Translations under genes and position numbers: made by a program
Notes under the pieces: model-generated
What the model was told of the DNA's origin: nothing
The model's database searches: none
The model's input: the letters and a program-made list of their open reading frames with translations, nothing else
Part shown: positions 37,021 through 46,435 of the stretch, in pieces
Position numbering within the stretch: the stretch's first letter is position 1
Layout of the letters: each line of letters begins with the position of its first letter
Assembly (NCBI RefSeq): GCF_025961315.1
Contig: NZ_JAOQNK010000001.1
Coordinates: 1,116,001 to 1,180,000 of the forward strand
Length of the DNA: 64,000 nt
Direction of reading: 5' to 3'
DNA from: Sphingobacterium kitahiroshimense
GTDB taxonomy: Bacteria; Bacteroidota; Bacteroidia; Sphingobacteriales; Sphingobacteriaceae

Positions 37021-37404
37021 ATGAGTTCGGATATTGTTTTGTTTAATTCGTAACAGATAATAACGGATCTTAAAGAGATTCAGGAGGATCAGTTAATAGC
37101 TACCGATTTTTTCACACCGCTACAAGCGTATTTCAAAAGAATTGAAGTTAAAGATAACTGTAGCACTATCGTTGGAGATGGTTTTGAAATAGATTATTTT
37201 GTAGATGATAAGTTAAATTCAAATGAAATTTTACATCTATATGGTGAAAATGCTATTTATGAAATGATACAATTGACAAAATTACAGGGTTGGCAAATCT
37301 ACGATTCTGGATTGGATGGAATGATAGATCTTAATAATCCATCACATAACGGATACAATAGATTTAATGAATATGTGGATGAAGTTTTAAAGAAATCAAA
37401 TTGA
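37021..37404 (+). pseudogene. Small acidic protein gene with a nonsense codon
   Basis: ATG at 37021 reads MSSDIVLFNS, then TAA, then continues in the same frame as QIITDLKEIQEDQLIATDFF and IVGDGFEIDYFVDDK, ending GYNRFNEYVDEVLKKSN. One stop codon at position 11 breaks an otherwise complete 127-codon gene. The pattern (SDIVLFNSxQxI near the start, DFEIDYFVDD in the middle) resembles a widespread family of small cytosolic Bacteroidota/Proteobacteria proteins with no assigned function. Confidence 0.75.
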
Positions 37405-37498
37405 AGCGTATGAACTAAAAAGTATAGAGTGAAATTGATATCTTAGCAAGATTATAAAACTATTCAGCTTAAATACTAATCTTCAATAACAGACTATA

Positions 37499-37801
37499 AT
37501 GAATACTAAATCTGGTTTATTAAATAATATCAAATGGTTTAATTTATTTGAATTATTGGAGCAATTAGGTAGACAATTTTCATTAAAGAGATTAAACCAT
37601 GAAATAGAAATCGGAGTAACGCTTATTCGCGAATTGGAGTCTGACTGCCTCATCATTGATGACAAAAGCGGATTCATAAAATTTCTGGATATTGAAAAAA
37701 TAACGTTGTTAGGTAACGAATCATTGGTCTCATTTCTCGAAGATAAAAACTATCCATTCGACACTGATCAGGATTCAATAACGATTTACGGTTATATGTA
37801 G
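37499..37801 (+). CDS. Small cytosolic protein of unknown function
   Basis: 100 residues (NIKWFNLFELLEQLGRQFSL, EIGVTLIRELESDCLIIDD, SFLEDKNYPFDTDQDSITIY). Alpha/beta, acidic, no motif. Follows the broken gene by 94 nt on the same strand and precedes DUF695. Such sizes and context suggest an immunity-like role, unproven. Confidence 0.5.
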   Translation: MNTKSGLLNNIKWFNLFELLEQLGRQFSLKRLNHEIEIGVTLIRELESDCLIIDDKSGFIKFLDIEKITLLGNESLVSFLEDKNYPFDTDQDSITIYGYM

Positions 37802-37891
37802 CCATTTCAGATTATTATTACCTTTTGCACACTATTTGTTATTATAACCCAGATCACACTCACTTTAAGAAATAACACCAGAATATAAATT

Positions 37892-38350
37892 ATGACAGAT
37901 TATAAAGTATTGATACCCGACGAATCCTATTCAGTGTTAAATTTTAAGCAAGATAATTTTCCAGGTGTGGCCGTGGTCAATACTGCTTTAAGGAAATTTG
38001 AACCAAAAATAGTTTTCGCATGGCACTTATCGATTATGATAGATCTAGAAGATTTAATCGATAATGGAATGCCTTCAAAAAGTGAAGTTGAAGTAATTGA
38101 TAACTATGGCGATTATTTGGATAATGAAATAAAAGGCCCGGATAAGGAAAAACCTAATGCCTTATTTCTTGCAAGAATAACCTGGAATAAAACGCGAGAA
38201 TTAATTTGGCGAGTATACGATCCTGAAATCTCAAATAGATTTCTCCAAGAAATTATTACAGCCAACTCCTCCCCTAGACAGTTTGACTATCGAATCGATC
38301 CGGACAATAATTGGGAGTTGGCAAAGTGGCATTTGACAGATTGGAAGTAG
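37892..38350 (+). CDS. DUF695-family protein
   Basis: 152 residues. The C-terminus TWNKTRELIWRVYDPEI, SPRQFDYRIDPDNNWELAKW matches the DUF695 signature closely. Cytosolic, function unknown in the family. It is the best-defined member of a run of small plus-strand genes (37.0-38.9 kb). Confidence 0.82.
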   Translation: MTDYKVLIPDESYSVLNFKQDNFPGVAVVNTALRKFEPKIVFAWHLSIMIDLEDLIDNGMPSKSEVEVIDNYGDYLDNEIKGPDKEKPNALFLARITWNKTRELIWRVYDPEISNRFLQEIITANSSPRQFDYRIDPDNNWELAKWHLTDWK

Positions 38351-38374
38351 AGAAAAGCTTTGCTTTAAAAATAT

Positions 38375-38845
38375 TTGATGACAACTAACTCAGCTATTTT
38401 ACTAAGTAAAAGTATTAAAAATTATTTATCAATATCCGAAATATCGATGGAAGAATTTGACACCCTAATAAATCAAATAGCTCAGGATAAAATTGAATTT
38501 AATCAAGGCAGTTCATTTATATTAAATCACGCCAATTTTGAATTTGAACTTGTTTTCACATTGTTGAGGAATTACATTGTCAATTCAATTCCCGAAAAAG
38601 TAAATTATACTACCGATACGTACATTCAAGCAATTGCCAGTATACCACTTAAACCTACCTTAACTCCAGTTGTAATTTTAAAATCGTTCCCTACTAAAAT
38701 TGCATTTAACAAACTTGAGATACTTCGTAAAGATGAACAACAAAAGACCATTATTGCACTTTTGTGGATATTTAAACAAACAGATACACAACGACGGAAT
38801 ACGGAATGTAAAAATGGTTGCGGGCATGATTGGCATAATATATAA
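38375..38845 (+). CDS. Protein with C-terminal Cys/His motif (DUF5958-like)
   Basis: 156 residues. The last residues TECKNGCGHDWHNI give a C-x3-C-x-H pattern that resembles the end of DUF5958 proteins. The remainder is helical (LLSKSIKNYLSISEISMEEF). 24 nt after the DUF695 gene and probably cotranscribed. The DUF assignment is from memory of the tail motif only. Confidence 0.5.
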   Translation: MMTTNSAILLSKSIKNYLSISEISMEEFDTLINQIAQDKIEFNQGSSFILNHANFEFELVFTLLRNYIVNSIPEKVNYTTDTYIQAIASIPLKPTLTPVVILKSFPTKIAFNKLEILRKDEQQKTIIALLWIFKQTDTQRRNTECKNGCGHDWHNI

Positions 38846-38926
38846 AGAAAAGTAAGGTCCTAAAACATTTGTGCTTATAAACCATAAAATCATTTTTATT
38901 TGCTTTTAAAATGTAAATTAAACACT

Positions 38927-39061
38927 GTGCAGAAGCTTATCAACGAACTAGAAATATCCGAAGAAGCATTATTACATACTGCAGCTAAAATGAGATTCTT
39001 TGCTGAGCTAAAGATCGTTGATAAAGACAAATGCGAATACCAAAAAATATCAAAAGAATAA
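38927..39061 (+). pseudogene. Short frame, possible gene remnant
   Basis: A GTG-initiated 44-codon frame (VQKLINELEISEEALLHTAA to YQKISKE). Helical and plausible coding sequence, but too short to identify; may be the end of a lost gene. Confidence 0.25.
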
Positions 39062-39071
39062 TATACTGCCA

Positions 39072-39488
39072 TTAATATAATTTGTTGATTGGAAGAAAAA
39101 AAGAAGATGGTTCGTATCCATCTTCGATCAATACATATCCATTTTTATAAAATAAGTATGCTATCGAATATTTGACACCGAAGGATTCCAGAAATTTTTT
39201 CTTAATATAAAACTGATCTCCAGTTTCTTTTTTATATGTAAATTGACTAATAATCTTTGATATTGGATTTTCCACATGTTGAAATACTTCTGGACTCTTT
39301 GAAAACATATAACTTTCAGTAACGACTTTCTCAATAACCTCTATATCTTGTTGATTATTCATAACATCTTCTAAAAAATCATGAAAAGTACCCTTGGAAG
39401 ATATGTTTTCATCGTAATAATGCTTAAACCACATTACTAAACCTGTAAACATTTTACCATCTGTAAATAGCAAATTTACTTTCATCAA
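39072..39488 (-). CDS. Protein of unknown function next to IS21, possibly truncated
   Basis: About 137 residues (MKVNLLFTDGKMFTGLVMWF, FLEDVMNNQQDIEVIEKVV, FLESFGVKYSIAYLFYKNGY). The frame begins within a few bases of the IS21 left inverted repeat, so its true 5' end may have been displaced by the insertion. It could be the distal part of the gene that begins at 42217 on the other side of the element; this is untested. Confidence 0.5.
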   Translation of the reverse strand: MMKVNLLFTDGKMFTGLVMWFKHYYDENISSKGTFHDFLEDVMNNQQDIEVIEKVVTESYMFSKSPEVFQHVENPISKIISQFTYKKETGDQFYIKKKFLESFGVKYSIAYLFYKNGYVLIEDGYEPSSFFLPINKLY

Positions 39489-39532
39489 TTTTTAGCAAAA
39501 GTATTTCACCACTTTTCTTCAAAAAAATACAT

Positions 39533-40309
39533 TTACTTTTCCGGTGTATTTTCTTGTTTTTTTTCAGGGAAGATCGTTTGTCTGTTATCCATCCGATAAC
39601 TTGTTCCTTTCAATTTAACAACCTCACATCGATATAATAATCTATCCAATAATGCTGTTGCCAGCACTTCGTCCTCAAGCGTTTCTGCCCACTGTTTTGG
39701 AGACTTATTGGTTGTGATAATGATGGATGCCTGTTCATGGAGGTGGTTGATCATATTGAAGAAAGCCACAGCCTGAACTTTATTGATAGGGAAAAGCATG
39801 ATATCATCAATAGCCAGTACATGTGCTTTTAATAGCCGGTTATACGCATTCATTGCCGATACAGTGATATCCTTCATCTTGAGGATATTGGTTAGTTCCT
39901 CCATACTCAGAAAATATGCACGGTAGCCGGCAATCAGAGCGTCATGGATCAGCCCCGCTGCCAGATATGTTTTTCCTGTTCCGCTGGGTCCCATCAGTAT
40001 CAGGTTATAATTCTGTTCGAGCCACAACAACTCTCTGAGCTGAGCCAGTTCAGCCTTTAATAATCCGTTGGACACATTAAAGTCATAGCTGTCCAGATCA
40101 TTATGCTTGGGTAATTTGGCCAGCCGGATTCTTCTTTCCAGATCTGCCGATTTTCGGTAGCTCACTTCACTTGCCAATATCTCCATGATAAAATCCATAT
40201 AGGACGGTTTATCGATCTGTGCCCGATGGATCAGTTCTTCCGGAGCTTTTTTGAGATTGGTCAGACGCAATGTCTCTGCATGTTCTTTGATTTGTTTGAT
40301 CTGTTCCAT
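39533..40309 (-). CDS. istB: IstB, IS21 transposition helper ATPase
   Basis: 258 residues. Walker A GPSGTGKTYLAAGLI, Walker B VLAIDDIMLF, sensor ITTNKSPKQWAE. AAA+ ATPase that assembles with IstA at target DNA. It starts 2 nt after istA. Intact. Confidence 0.95.
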   Translation of the reverse strand: MEQIKQIKEHAETLRLTNLKKAPEELIHRAQIDKPSYMDFIMEILASEVSYRKSADLERRIRLAKLPKHNDLDSYDFNVSNGLLKAELAQLRELLWLEQNYNLILMGPSGTGKTYLAAGLIHDALIAGYRAYFLSMEELTNILKMKDITVSAMNAYNRLLKAHVLAIDDIMLFPINKVQAVAFFNMINHLHEQASIIITTNKSPKQWAETLEDEVLATALLDRLLYRCEVVKLKGTSYRMDNRQTIFPEKKQENTPEK

Positions 40310-40311
40310 GA

Positions 40312-41883
40312 TTAGTTGAGTATAGATTCATAATAATTGATATTACTGGTTTCAGGATCTAGGCCCTGCTGTAAATGCGTAGTGTCAGCACTGGATCCGA
40401 CTGTTAGATATTCTGTGCCTGCAGGATGCAGTTTCTTCTGCAGATTGAGAACCTGGGAGAATTCATAGGCATTGAAGATTTTGTTTTCCAGACATATGCC
40501 CAATGTCTGATCTATAGATTCCTGCGATGCACTCCTGAGATTTTTAAGGATCACTTTTAGGCTGTCATGGTAATACCTCGGTCTGTTTTCTTTTAAAAGC
40601 GTAAGATAAATGACCCCATTATTATTGTTAAAAAGAGCGGTCACTTCTGCTGTTGTTTGTTCAACACGGTCTGAACCGGTTCTTTTATGTCCTTCAAGAC
40701 GTACGATATAGCCTTTCTGCTGTGAGATGATATGCCGTGCCACTATCTGATTCGCTTCGCTATAGATGCACATACTGCTCCCCTTGATTTCAAGCAGTAC
40801 TTTGGTTCCCTGACCTTTATAACTTCCAGATGGAAGACTATAGTAATTGCCACGATAGGTAATACAGTTATCTTTTCTTACAAAGTATTCAGGTAACATT
40901 GTCTTAGGTAAAGTTGGAACAGCAGTGATAGACTGCAGATACTTTTGCTCCATCAGCCACTCCTTATGGGGTATCTTACCGGTGCTGCCATGTACTTTTC
41001 CGTTGCCACGTCTTTTAAGCCAGTCCAGAGCCTCTTTCTGCAGGACAGGAACTGTTTTATATAAGCGTCCACGAAGAAAGTTATGCTTTACATATTTGAC
41101 CACATTTTCTATTTTTCCCTTTGATTCAGGGTCAGCCTTTCTGCAGAACACTGGTTCAAATGGGTTACTGTCACAAAAAGAACGGAAACCGTCAGTCAAC
41201 AGGATATCGCCAAGGTTTTCTTCCTGGATAAATACCCGGTCCTGGTCATAGATGATCTGCTGAGGGATACCCTGAAAAAACTCAAAAGCAAGTTCATGTG
41301 CATAAACAGCTGTTGTTGTGGTAAACGGATGGTTCTGGAAGTAAACAAACTTTTGCCGTGAGCGGCTCAGTACCATTGCAAAGAAGTAAACTTTCATCTG
41401 GTAAGTGGTGTCGGTCTGCATAAAGGCCTGTCCAAAGTCAACCTGTGCCTGCTGGCCATAAGGTGTATCCGGCAATTTTTCATAATCACGCGCCTGTTTA
41501 TCCCTGTATTTTACCAGACCATGTTCAAGACGGATGTTCCTGACAAAATTATAGATGGTTTTGCTATGTACCGTAGGGAGGTCGGAATATCGCTCCATAA
41601 GGCGATCCTCAACCTGTGCTGCGGATAGATAGGGCTGAAGTTCCAGGGTTTCTTTAACATAACTGTAATAGACCGAAAGTTTCTTGGGGAGATTTCTGGG
41701 CCGTGAGATCCAGTCATGGAAACCTTTTTCTGAAAGTGACAGATACTTGCGTACTGTAGCCCGGTCTAAACCGGTTTCAACATGAATCTGACTTATGTTT
41801 AGTCCCGATCCAATTAATTCTTTAACTTTGTACCACATAAAAACTCTGTTTTTATTAAGAGGCCGACATTGATTTTGTTTCAC
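40312..41883 (-). CDS. istA: IstA, IS21 transposase
   Basis: 523 residues. N-terminal helix-turn-helix (GLNISQIHVETGLDRATVRK), DDE integrase core starting AQVDFGQAFMQ, IIYDQDRVF and DPESKGKIENVVKYVK, then the C-terminal Mu-type domain (YFVRKDNCITYRGNYYSLPS). It catalyses strand transfer. Full length, no frameshift, so the element may still be active. Confidence 0.95.
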   Translation of the reverse strand: MKQNQCRPLNKNRVFMWYKVKELIGSGLNISQIHVETGLDRATVRKYLSLSEKGFHDWISRPRNLPKKLSVYYSYVKETLELQPYLSAAQVEDRLMERYSDLPTVHSKTIYNFVRNIRLEHGLVKYRDKQARDYEKLPDTPYGQQAQVDFGQAFMQTDTTYQMKVYFFAMVLSRSRQKFVYFQNHPFTTTTAVYAHELAFEFFQGIPQQIIYDQDRVFIQEENLGDILLTDGFRSFCDSNPFEPVFCRKADPESKGKIENVVKYVKHNFLRGRLYKTVPVLQKEALDWLKRRGNGKVHGSTGKIPHKEWLMEQKYLQSITAVPTLPKTMLPEYFVRKDNCITYRGNYYSLPSGSYKGQGTKVLLEIKGSSMCIYSEANQIVARHIISQQKGYIVRLEGHKRTGSDRVEQTTAEVTALFNNNNGVIYLTLLKENRPRYYHDSLKVILKNLRSASQESIDQTLGICLENKIFNAYEFSQVLNLQKKLHPAGTEYLTVGSSADTTHLQQGLDPETSNINYYESILN

Positions 41884-41914
41884 ACCAAAAGATGCGGCCT
41901 TTTTTTAATTTTAG

Positions 41915-42217
41915 CTAATGTAATGGCGAATTACTTTTGCTAAAATCTGTTGATACAAAGTTGCTACTTACACCATCTTTGATTCTACCAAAAATAGGTA
42001 AAGTACTGACTCTCTCATAAAAGTCTTCATTATCCTGACTGAGAATATATTCTTGAATACTAATTTTTCTTCCTAATCGATTTTCTATTTTCTTAACAGA
42101 TTCTACTCGTATCTCAATGTCCCTATTCGAATTATTAACCTTGACTTCTTTTGAACCGTTAGAGTTGCACGAAAAAATAAAGGCAAAAATCAAAATTATT
42201 AGAATGGTTCTTATCAT
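41915..42217 (-). pseudogene. Lipoprotein truncated by IS21
   Basis: Starts MIRTILIILIFAFIFSC (lipidated Cys at 17). The frame runs into the IS21 right end: the last residues, roughly FSKSNSPLH, are encoded by the inverted repeat. The 3' part of the gene was displaced. About 90 native residues remain (NRDIEIRVESVKKIENRLGR, TLPIFGRIKDG). Function unknown. Confidence 0.65.
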
Positions 42218-42287
42218 TTTGTTTTCATTATTAGATTTATAAATCAAATTATGTGGATTTCTTAAGAGGTTAAGATCAAATTTTTCA

Positions 42288-42426
42288 TCATCGTAAGAGT
42301 CTCTTATTCGAGCCTTTATTTGCTCCTTCAGACATTACATGCTTACTTTTCGAAGTTTCTAGAGTCTTTAGTTGTCCGATCAAGTTTTCATCTCCAGATA
42401 ATGCTGCTATTGTTTTTCTGGGGAGG
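42288..42426 (-). pseudogene. Unidentified C-terminal remnant
   Basis: A frame without a start reads RKTIAALSGDENLIGQLKTL, then SKHVMSEGANKGSNKRLLR and a stop. Coding-like but cut upstream. No family recognised. The rest of 42218-42572 holds nothing further. Confidence 0.3.
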
Positions 42427-42572
42427 AATCATAAAATTAGGAGACCGTCATTTTTACCAATGAAATTATAAAATTGATTGATACCCATTTTGTAATCAAA
42501 TCGATTTATTAATCATAGTCCAAATCTTATTATTACTTATATTCTCATAAACTTGCTCTCCAATATTAAATT

Positions 42573-42959
42573 CTACATTACGATTGCAAGAGGCCCATCT
42601 TTAATTACTAAACTTGAGCTACCTGGGAAATCACCTTCTGATAACCTAGCGATCAATCTATTTGAAATATAAATCAGTGCAACAACTTTATTATCCAAGC
42701 CCCACTTGATTTTTATATTGGTTTCATCATCAAATGTTTCGATATTCTCTTTGATAAATTCAATAGGATTTAAAAATGGTAAATTATCTGGACTGTGCCA
42801 TTCTGCTTTAACCGGGCTTTTCATTGTATTATATAACCAGATATCACCAACTATTTTATTGTTAATGTATAGGTATGCATAACAGACCTTACCATCATCT
42901 TCTATTAGGAGAGAATATTCTGGCTTTAAATCATAAACAAACTTTTTAAAATAGGTCAT
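42573..42959 (-). CDS. Small cytosolic protein, paralogue of the gene at 15.7 kb
   Basis: 129 residues from MTYFKKFVYDLKPEYSLLIE. Shares LYINNKIVGDIWLYN, EWHSPDNLPFLNPIEFIK and the end LVIKDGPLA with 15699-16085. DNA identity is high at both ends and lower in the centre. No known domain. Confidence 0.65.
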   Translation of the reverse strand: MTYFKKFVYDLKPEYSLLIEDDGKVCYAYLYINNKIVGDIWLYNTMKSPVKAEWHSPDNLPFLNPIEFIKENIETFDDETNIKIKWGLDNKVVALIYISNRLIARLSEGDFPGSSSLVIKDGPLAIVM

Positions 42960-42990
42960 ATTTATTAAGCAGATTGTCAAAACTTTTTTA

Positions 42991-43443
42991 TTATTTCCTC
43001 CAACTCATACCTACTTCCTTTTCCCATTTTTTCATTTGCCTAATTTTAAGGACATAAAAACTAATTGGCAAAGAAACTGAATACTTAGCAAGTTTTTTCA
43101 ACAGTATTTTACTAAAAATCTCAAAATTACATTGACCTCCATCTGAATAAATTTCCATATAAATTTCAAAATCAGTAGCAGAGTTCTCAATAAACAATCT
43201 ATAGTTATCTTCGATAAACTTTACAAAATCATTTTCATAATCTAAAATATTTTCCCTTGTTGAAAATTTATTAGGATGCCAAAATGAAATTCCACCATAA
43301 TCATAAGTTCTATCTAAATCACAATCCCGTTTATCAGTTGATTTGAAATGTGAATCAATAATAAAATCGCCAGTAATTTTACCCATAAATTTTTCGGGAA
43401 TTAAATTATCACCTGAAACTGAAATGTAATATTTATAAATCAT
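42991..43443 (-). CDS. Cytosolic protein of unknown function (immunity-like size and context)
   Basis: 151 residues from MIYKYYISVSGDNLIPEKFM (the frame opens 7 codons earlier). Middle DYGGISFWHPNKFSTRENIL; later FEIYMEIYSDGGQCNFEIF and LPISFYVLKI. The beginning (xYYISVSGDxLxPE) and strand pattern recall DUF4279 proteins, but I would not assert it. 31 nt upstream of the paralogue gene on the same strand. Confidence 0.5.
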   Translation of the reverse strand: MIYKYYISVSGDNLIPEKFMGKITGDFIIDSHFKSTDKRDCDLDRTYDYGGISFWHPNKFSTRENILDYENDFVKFIEDNYRLFIENSATDFEIYMEIYSDGGQCNFEIFSKILLKKLAKYSVSLPISFYVLKIRQMKKWEKEVGMSWRK

Positions 43444-43790
43444 AATCAAATTTACCAGCCACAATTATTTAAAAACCATATCTAATACTTTCCAAAAATA
43501 CTTTTTTAGTATTATGATCGAAATAGAAATCTGCATTAATATTTCACTTTAATTCTTTTTTTTACGCCCTAAAAAGAAATTGGACCAACGCCAAGATGAT
43601 GTTTTCATTTATAAAGCTATCGTTTTGTGATTAAAATATTCAATTCTTCTATATAAAGAATTTGATCATTAATTCCATTTCTTTATTACCAATCATACAT
43701 CGATCCTTTTACAGGATAATGCTACTATACATACCAAACTCTGATCATTAAAAATAACTAACTAGAGTCCAGTTTATTGCTATGGCTACA
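43444..43790. other. Intergenic, nothing recognised
   Basis: AT-rich with no supported coding frame. It ends at the truncation point of YbjQ copy 8. Confidence 0.4.
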
Positions 43791-44602
43791 TTAACCAATC
43801 CCATACCAGTCTTTGTCTAAGCTAAGTACCTTCAATGCTGCCTTTTTTGCCAATAAAGATCCTGCTAACAGTTTCGCCACTTGATCGTAATCGATAAGAT
43901 TGGAACTGCTGATAGCTTTGCAAATGATCTTAAACTGCGCACCGGTTAAATCATCGGATAGCAACTGTCCATAGAGTATGGCTATTGCTTGATCTTTGTC
44001 CAGGAAATCAAAATAACGAAAGAGCGTAGCTTGACGGTCTTTGAATTCTTGATCCTCCCCTGTTTCATTCATCGCTTTGAATAGCAGGGGTACAAATTCG
44101 GTCAATCGGGATGTGGCTATAAACTCGGCTGTAGCATTGTCCATGGTATAGATACCGGTATAGCGTTCTATGATCAGGCTTGCTTTGACTTTGTTCTTAA
44201 TAACAGATCCATCGATATCTCCACCTACCGCTTCTGCTTGTATATGTTTAATTTCATTGAGCAATACAGGAGTACCGATAGCGGTGATCATAAACGATCG
44301 GCGTACCTTTGCCCGAGAGCTCATCAATATTGACGCTGAAGCCTATAACGGCATCTGCCCGATAGCTACGTGCATTTTGCTTTAAAGACTCCACTACGCT
44401 CTTATAAAGCTCCTGTAGTTTGTTTTCATAATTGCGGGAGCGTCCACCGAAAAATCCCGAAGGGATCTGCGAAGCAAACGCTACGAAGCTGGCTCCGGAT
44501 TGCACTCAAAGCATTGGCTCCAATAACAGCTGTTGCTGATATGGGATCAAAATAACGCAGGACTTCTCTCCCCTCGATGGTATTGGTACTGGTAACGATC
44601 AT
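43791..44602 (-). pseudogene. YbjQ/zinc-ribbon gene fragment (copy 8)
   Basis: Start codon to about codon 265, truncated at LDKDWY, before the zinc ribbon. Frameshifts near the SEI region and at 44290-44300, where the normal ATAAACATTTGCGTTCC reads ATAAACGATCGGCGTACC. The same lesion occurs in copy 11 near 63660. Confidence 0.87.
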
Positions 44603-44710
44603 GGTGTATGATGAATACTGTTTTAAAAGCCCGAAAATAAAGCATCGGTTTGATTAAAAAATACGGGAAGCCGTAAGGATGGTATTAAACATCTATATGA
44701 TCTATTTAAT

Positions 44711-44830
44711 TTATTTCAGCTTTTCAATCTCGTCAATGGTAAGGCCTGTTCCTTTTGCAATCTGTTAAATAGACAAACCTATCTCTTTCAAATTCAAAGC
44801 TGGCTCAATGGCTTATTTGTGCTCGACGAC
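44711..44830 (-). pseudogene. Rpn C-terminal tail fragment
   Basis: About 40 degenerate codons ending GLTIDEIEKLK and stop. The hairpin that normally lies between Rpn and YbjQ is deleted here: TATTAAACATC joins TATATGATC directly. Confidence 0.75.
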
Positions 44831-44888
44831 AATCACTAAAGTATGAAATGTGATGAATAATAAAACTTTAGATAAAGTTTTATGTCAG

Positions 44889-45098
44889 TTAATATTCAAA
44901 AATCTTTTAAAGAAAGGTATAAGAAATAGATTTAAGGCAGTCGGATCATAGATAAAGCCATACCCGCCTGATTCTACCATCTCTAAATGCCACCCTTGTG
45001 CAATTACACTTTTCTCAGAATAATATCTTTGTATGTTATCTTTTGGAAATACATTATCATCAATTGCGTTGAAGGAATATAGAGATCTTGAGGCATTT
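44889..45098 (-). pseudogene. Esterase C-terminal fragment (duplicate of the 8.9 kb gene)
   Basis: 70 codons nearly identical to the end of the TPR/esterase at 8934-10133 (SVNAIDDNVFPKDNIQRYY, MVESGGYGFIYDPTALNL). The catalytic His of SGGHG has become Tyr. The upstream end is lost at ECLKISIFF-like sequence. The match extends left through the Rpn tail, so about 400 bp were copied as a block. Confidence 0.85.
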
Positions 45099-45326
45099 CA
45101 AAGTGTCTCAGATAAATAAATGAGAAACTAGTATCTCAAATAGATAATATAAAATTATATTTTCACACGAAACACACGCTCCAAAGATAACTTAAACGAA
45201 TTTTCACTTACATCACTCACCACATTTCGACTATTTATTTCTTTATTTTTTAAATATTATTTGTTAACATCTAAAAATAACAATATATTTAAACAATATA
45301 ACTAATCATTTTACAAACTTAATAAT

Positions 45327-45545
45327 ATGAAAAAAACCTTAACACTTATTGCGCTTTGTGTAATTGTAAGCACATCTGTATTCGCAAAATTATTCACTGT
45401 TACTTACAATACAAGTTGTGGTGTATCTTTTACTGTATCAGGCCCTACTGTTTTAAATGCTGTTCAAATGACTGCCAACATGTATTATTATCAAGTTTTA
45501 GGCTGTGGTAGTATACCCGAAAAGCATGTTATTGAAATTAGTTAA
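45327..45545 (+). CDS. Small secreted two-cysteine protein
   Basis: 72 residues with signal peptide MKKTLTLIALCVIVSTSVFA. The mature protein of about 52 residues begins KLFTVTYNTSCGVSFTVSG and has a second Cys in QVLGCGSIPE, allowing one disulfide. The GLPGLI and outer-membrane genes follow on the same strand (68 nt). It may be a secreted factor or substrate handled by them. Family not recognised. Confidence 0.6.
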   Translation: MKKTLTLIALCVIVSTSVFAKLFTVTYNTSCGVSFTVSGPTVLNAVQMTANMYYYQVLGCGSIPEKHVIEIS

Positions 45546-45613
45546 ATTTTAACTAAATTTAGACGCTATACAGGTATGTATAGCGTCATTAAATTTAAAA
45601 TAATATTTTATAT

Positions 45614-46435
45614 ATGTATTACAGTATAAGTTTATTTATATTAATTTGTTTTGTAAATGTCAGTTTAGCTCAAACCAAATACAGTACTATGGTCCAGTAC
45701 AAGTATTCATATAAAACAGACATTAATGCGAAAGAATACCAGGATGAAAATATGGTCTTATTAGTAAACAATGAAGAATCAGTGTTTACTTCTAGCGCTA
45801 GTTACATGCTGGACAGTTTAAAGTCGATATCTAGCTATACCTCTGGTGATGATGTCACAAAAATGATGACAGGTTTGAAATACCGTTCAAATAACGATTA
45901 TTTTATTAATATTAATCGTACAACAAATACGATTAAAGTTAAAGAAGTAGCGGAAGTAAATCCTTTAATTTATCCAGAATATCAAGAGAAATTCATTCCT
46001 AATTGGGTGTTATCTAAGGAAACAAGAACTATTTTAGGAATTGTGTGTCTGAAAGCAACGACAAAACTATTTGGAAGAAATTGGATCGCATGGTATGCTA
46101 AAGATGTACCAGTTCCTTTTGGTCCTTACAAATTCTATAATTTACCAGGATTAATTATATCGATACAAGATGAATTAAACACACATAAATTTGAAATATT
46201 TAAGATAAAGAGATCTCCGCGCATATTTCCTAAAAGTGAATTGAGTGGTATTGTGAAAATGACGAAAGAAAATACGCGAAATGTCATTTATAAAGGGAAA
46301 TTCACAAATGCGCTATTTGAAGGTCAAACAATAAAGAGTGAGCAAATGCCAGATTTTATCGAAATCAGACAAAAAAAACTGGATGAGGAAAAAAAGAAAT
46401 ATAACAACCCTATTGAATTAACACTTGAGCCTTAA
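45614..46435 (+). CDS. GLPGLI-family secreted protein
   Basis: 273 residues with a signal peptide (LFILICFVNVSLAQ). FGPYKFYNLPGLIISIQDE contains the family signature block (GPxKFxGLPGLI-like), preceded by TRTILGIVCLKATTKLFGRN and WIAWYAKDVPVPF. GLPGLI proteins are periplasmic, of unknown function, and often encoded beside TonB-plug outer-membrane proteins, as here. Its stop overlaps the next start by 11 nt. Confidence 0.9.
   Translation: MYYSISLFILICFVNVSLAQTKYSTMVQYKYSYKTDINAKEYQDENMVLLVNNEESVFTSSASYMLDSLKSISSYTSGDDVTKMMTGLKYRSNNDYFININRTTNTIKVKEVAEVNPLIYPEYQEKFIPNWVLSKETRTILGIVCLKATTKLFGRNWIAWYAKDVPVPFGPYKFYNLPGLIISIQDELNTHKFEIFKIKRSPRIFPKSELSGIVKMTKENTRNVIYKGKFTNALFEGQTIKSEQMPDFIEIRQKKLDEEKKKYNNPIELTLEP

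Larger units (their letters stand above)
39490..41946. mobile_element. IS21-family insertion sequence
   Basis: It contains istA and istB. Imperfect terminal inverted repeats: TTTTAGCAAAAGTATTTC at the left end and, on the opposite strand, TTTTAGCAAAAGTAATTC at the right end, both followed by a CCA block. Higher GC than its neighbours suggests recent arrival. No target duplication is evident at these limits, so the exact ends may be off by a few bases. Confidence 0.8.

Noticed and set aside
40925..41251. Plus-strand frame opposite istA
   Set aside because: Antisense shadow of the transposase gene in GC-richer DNA.
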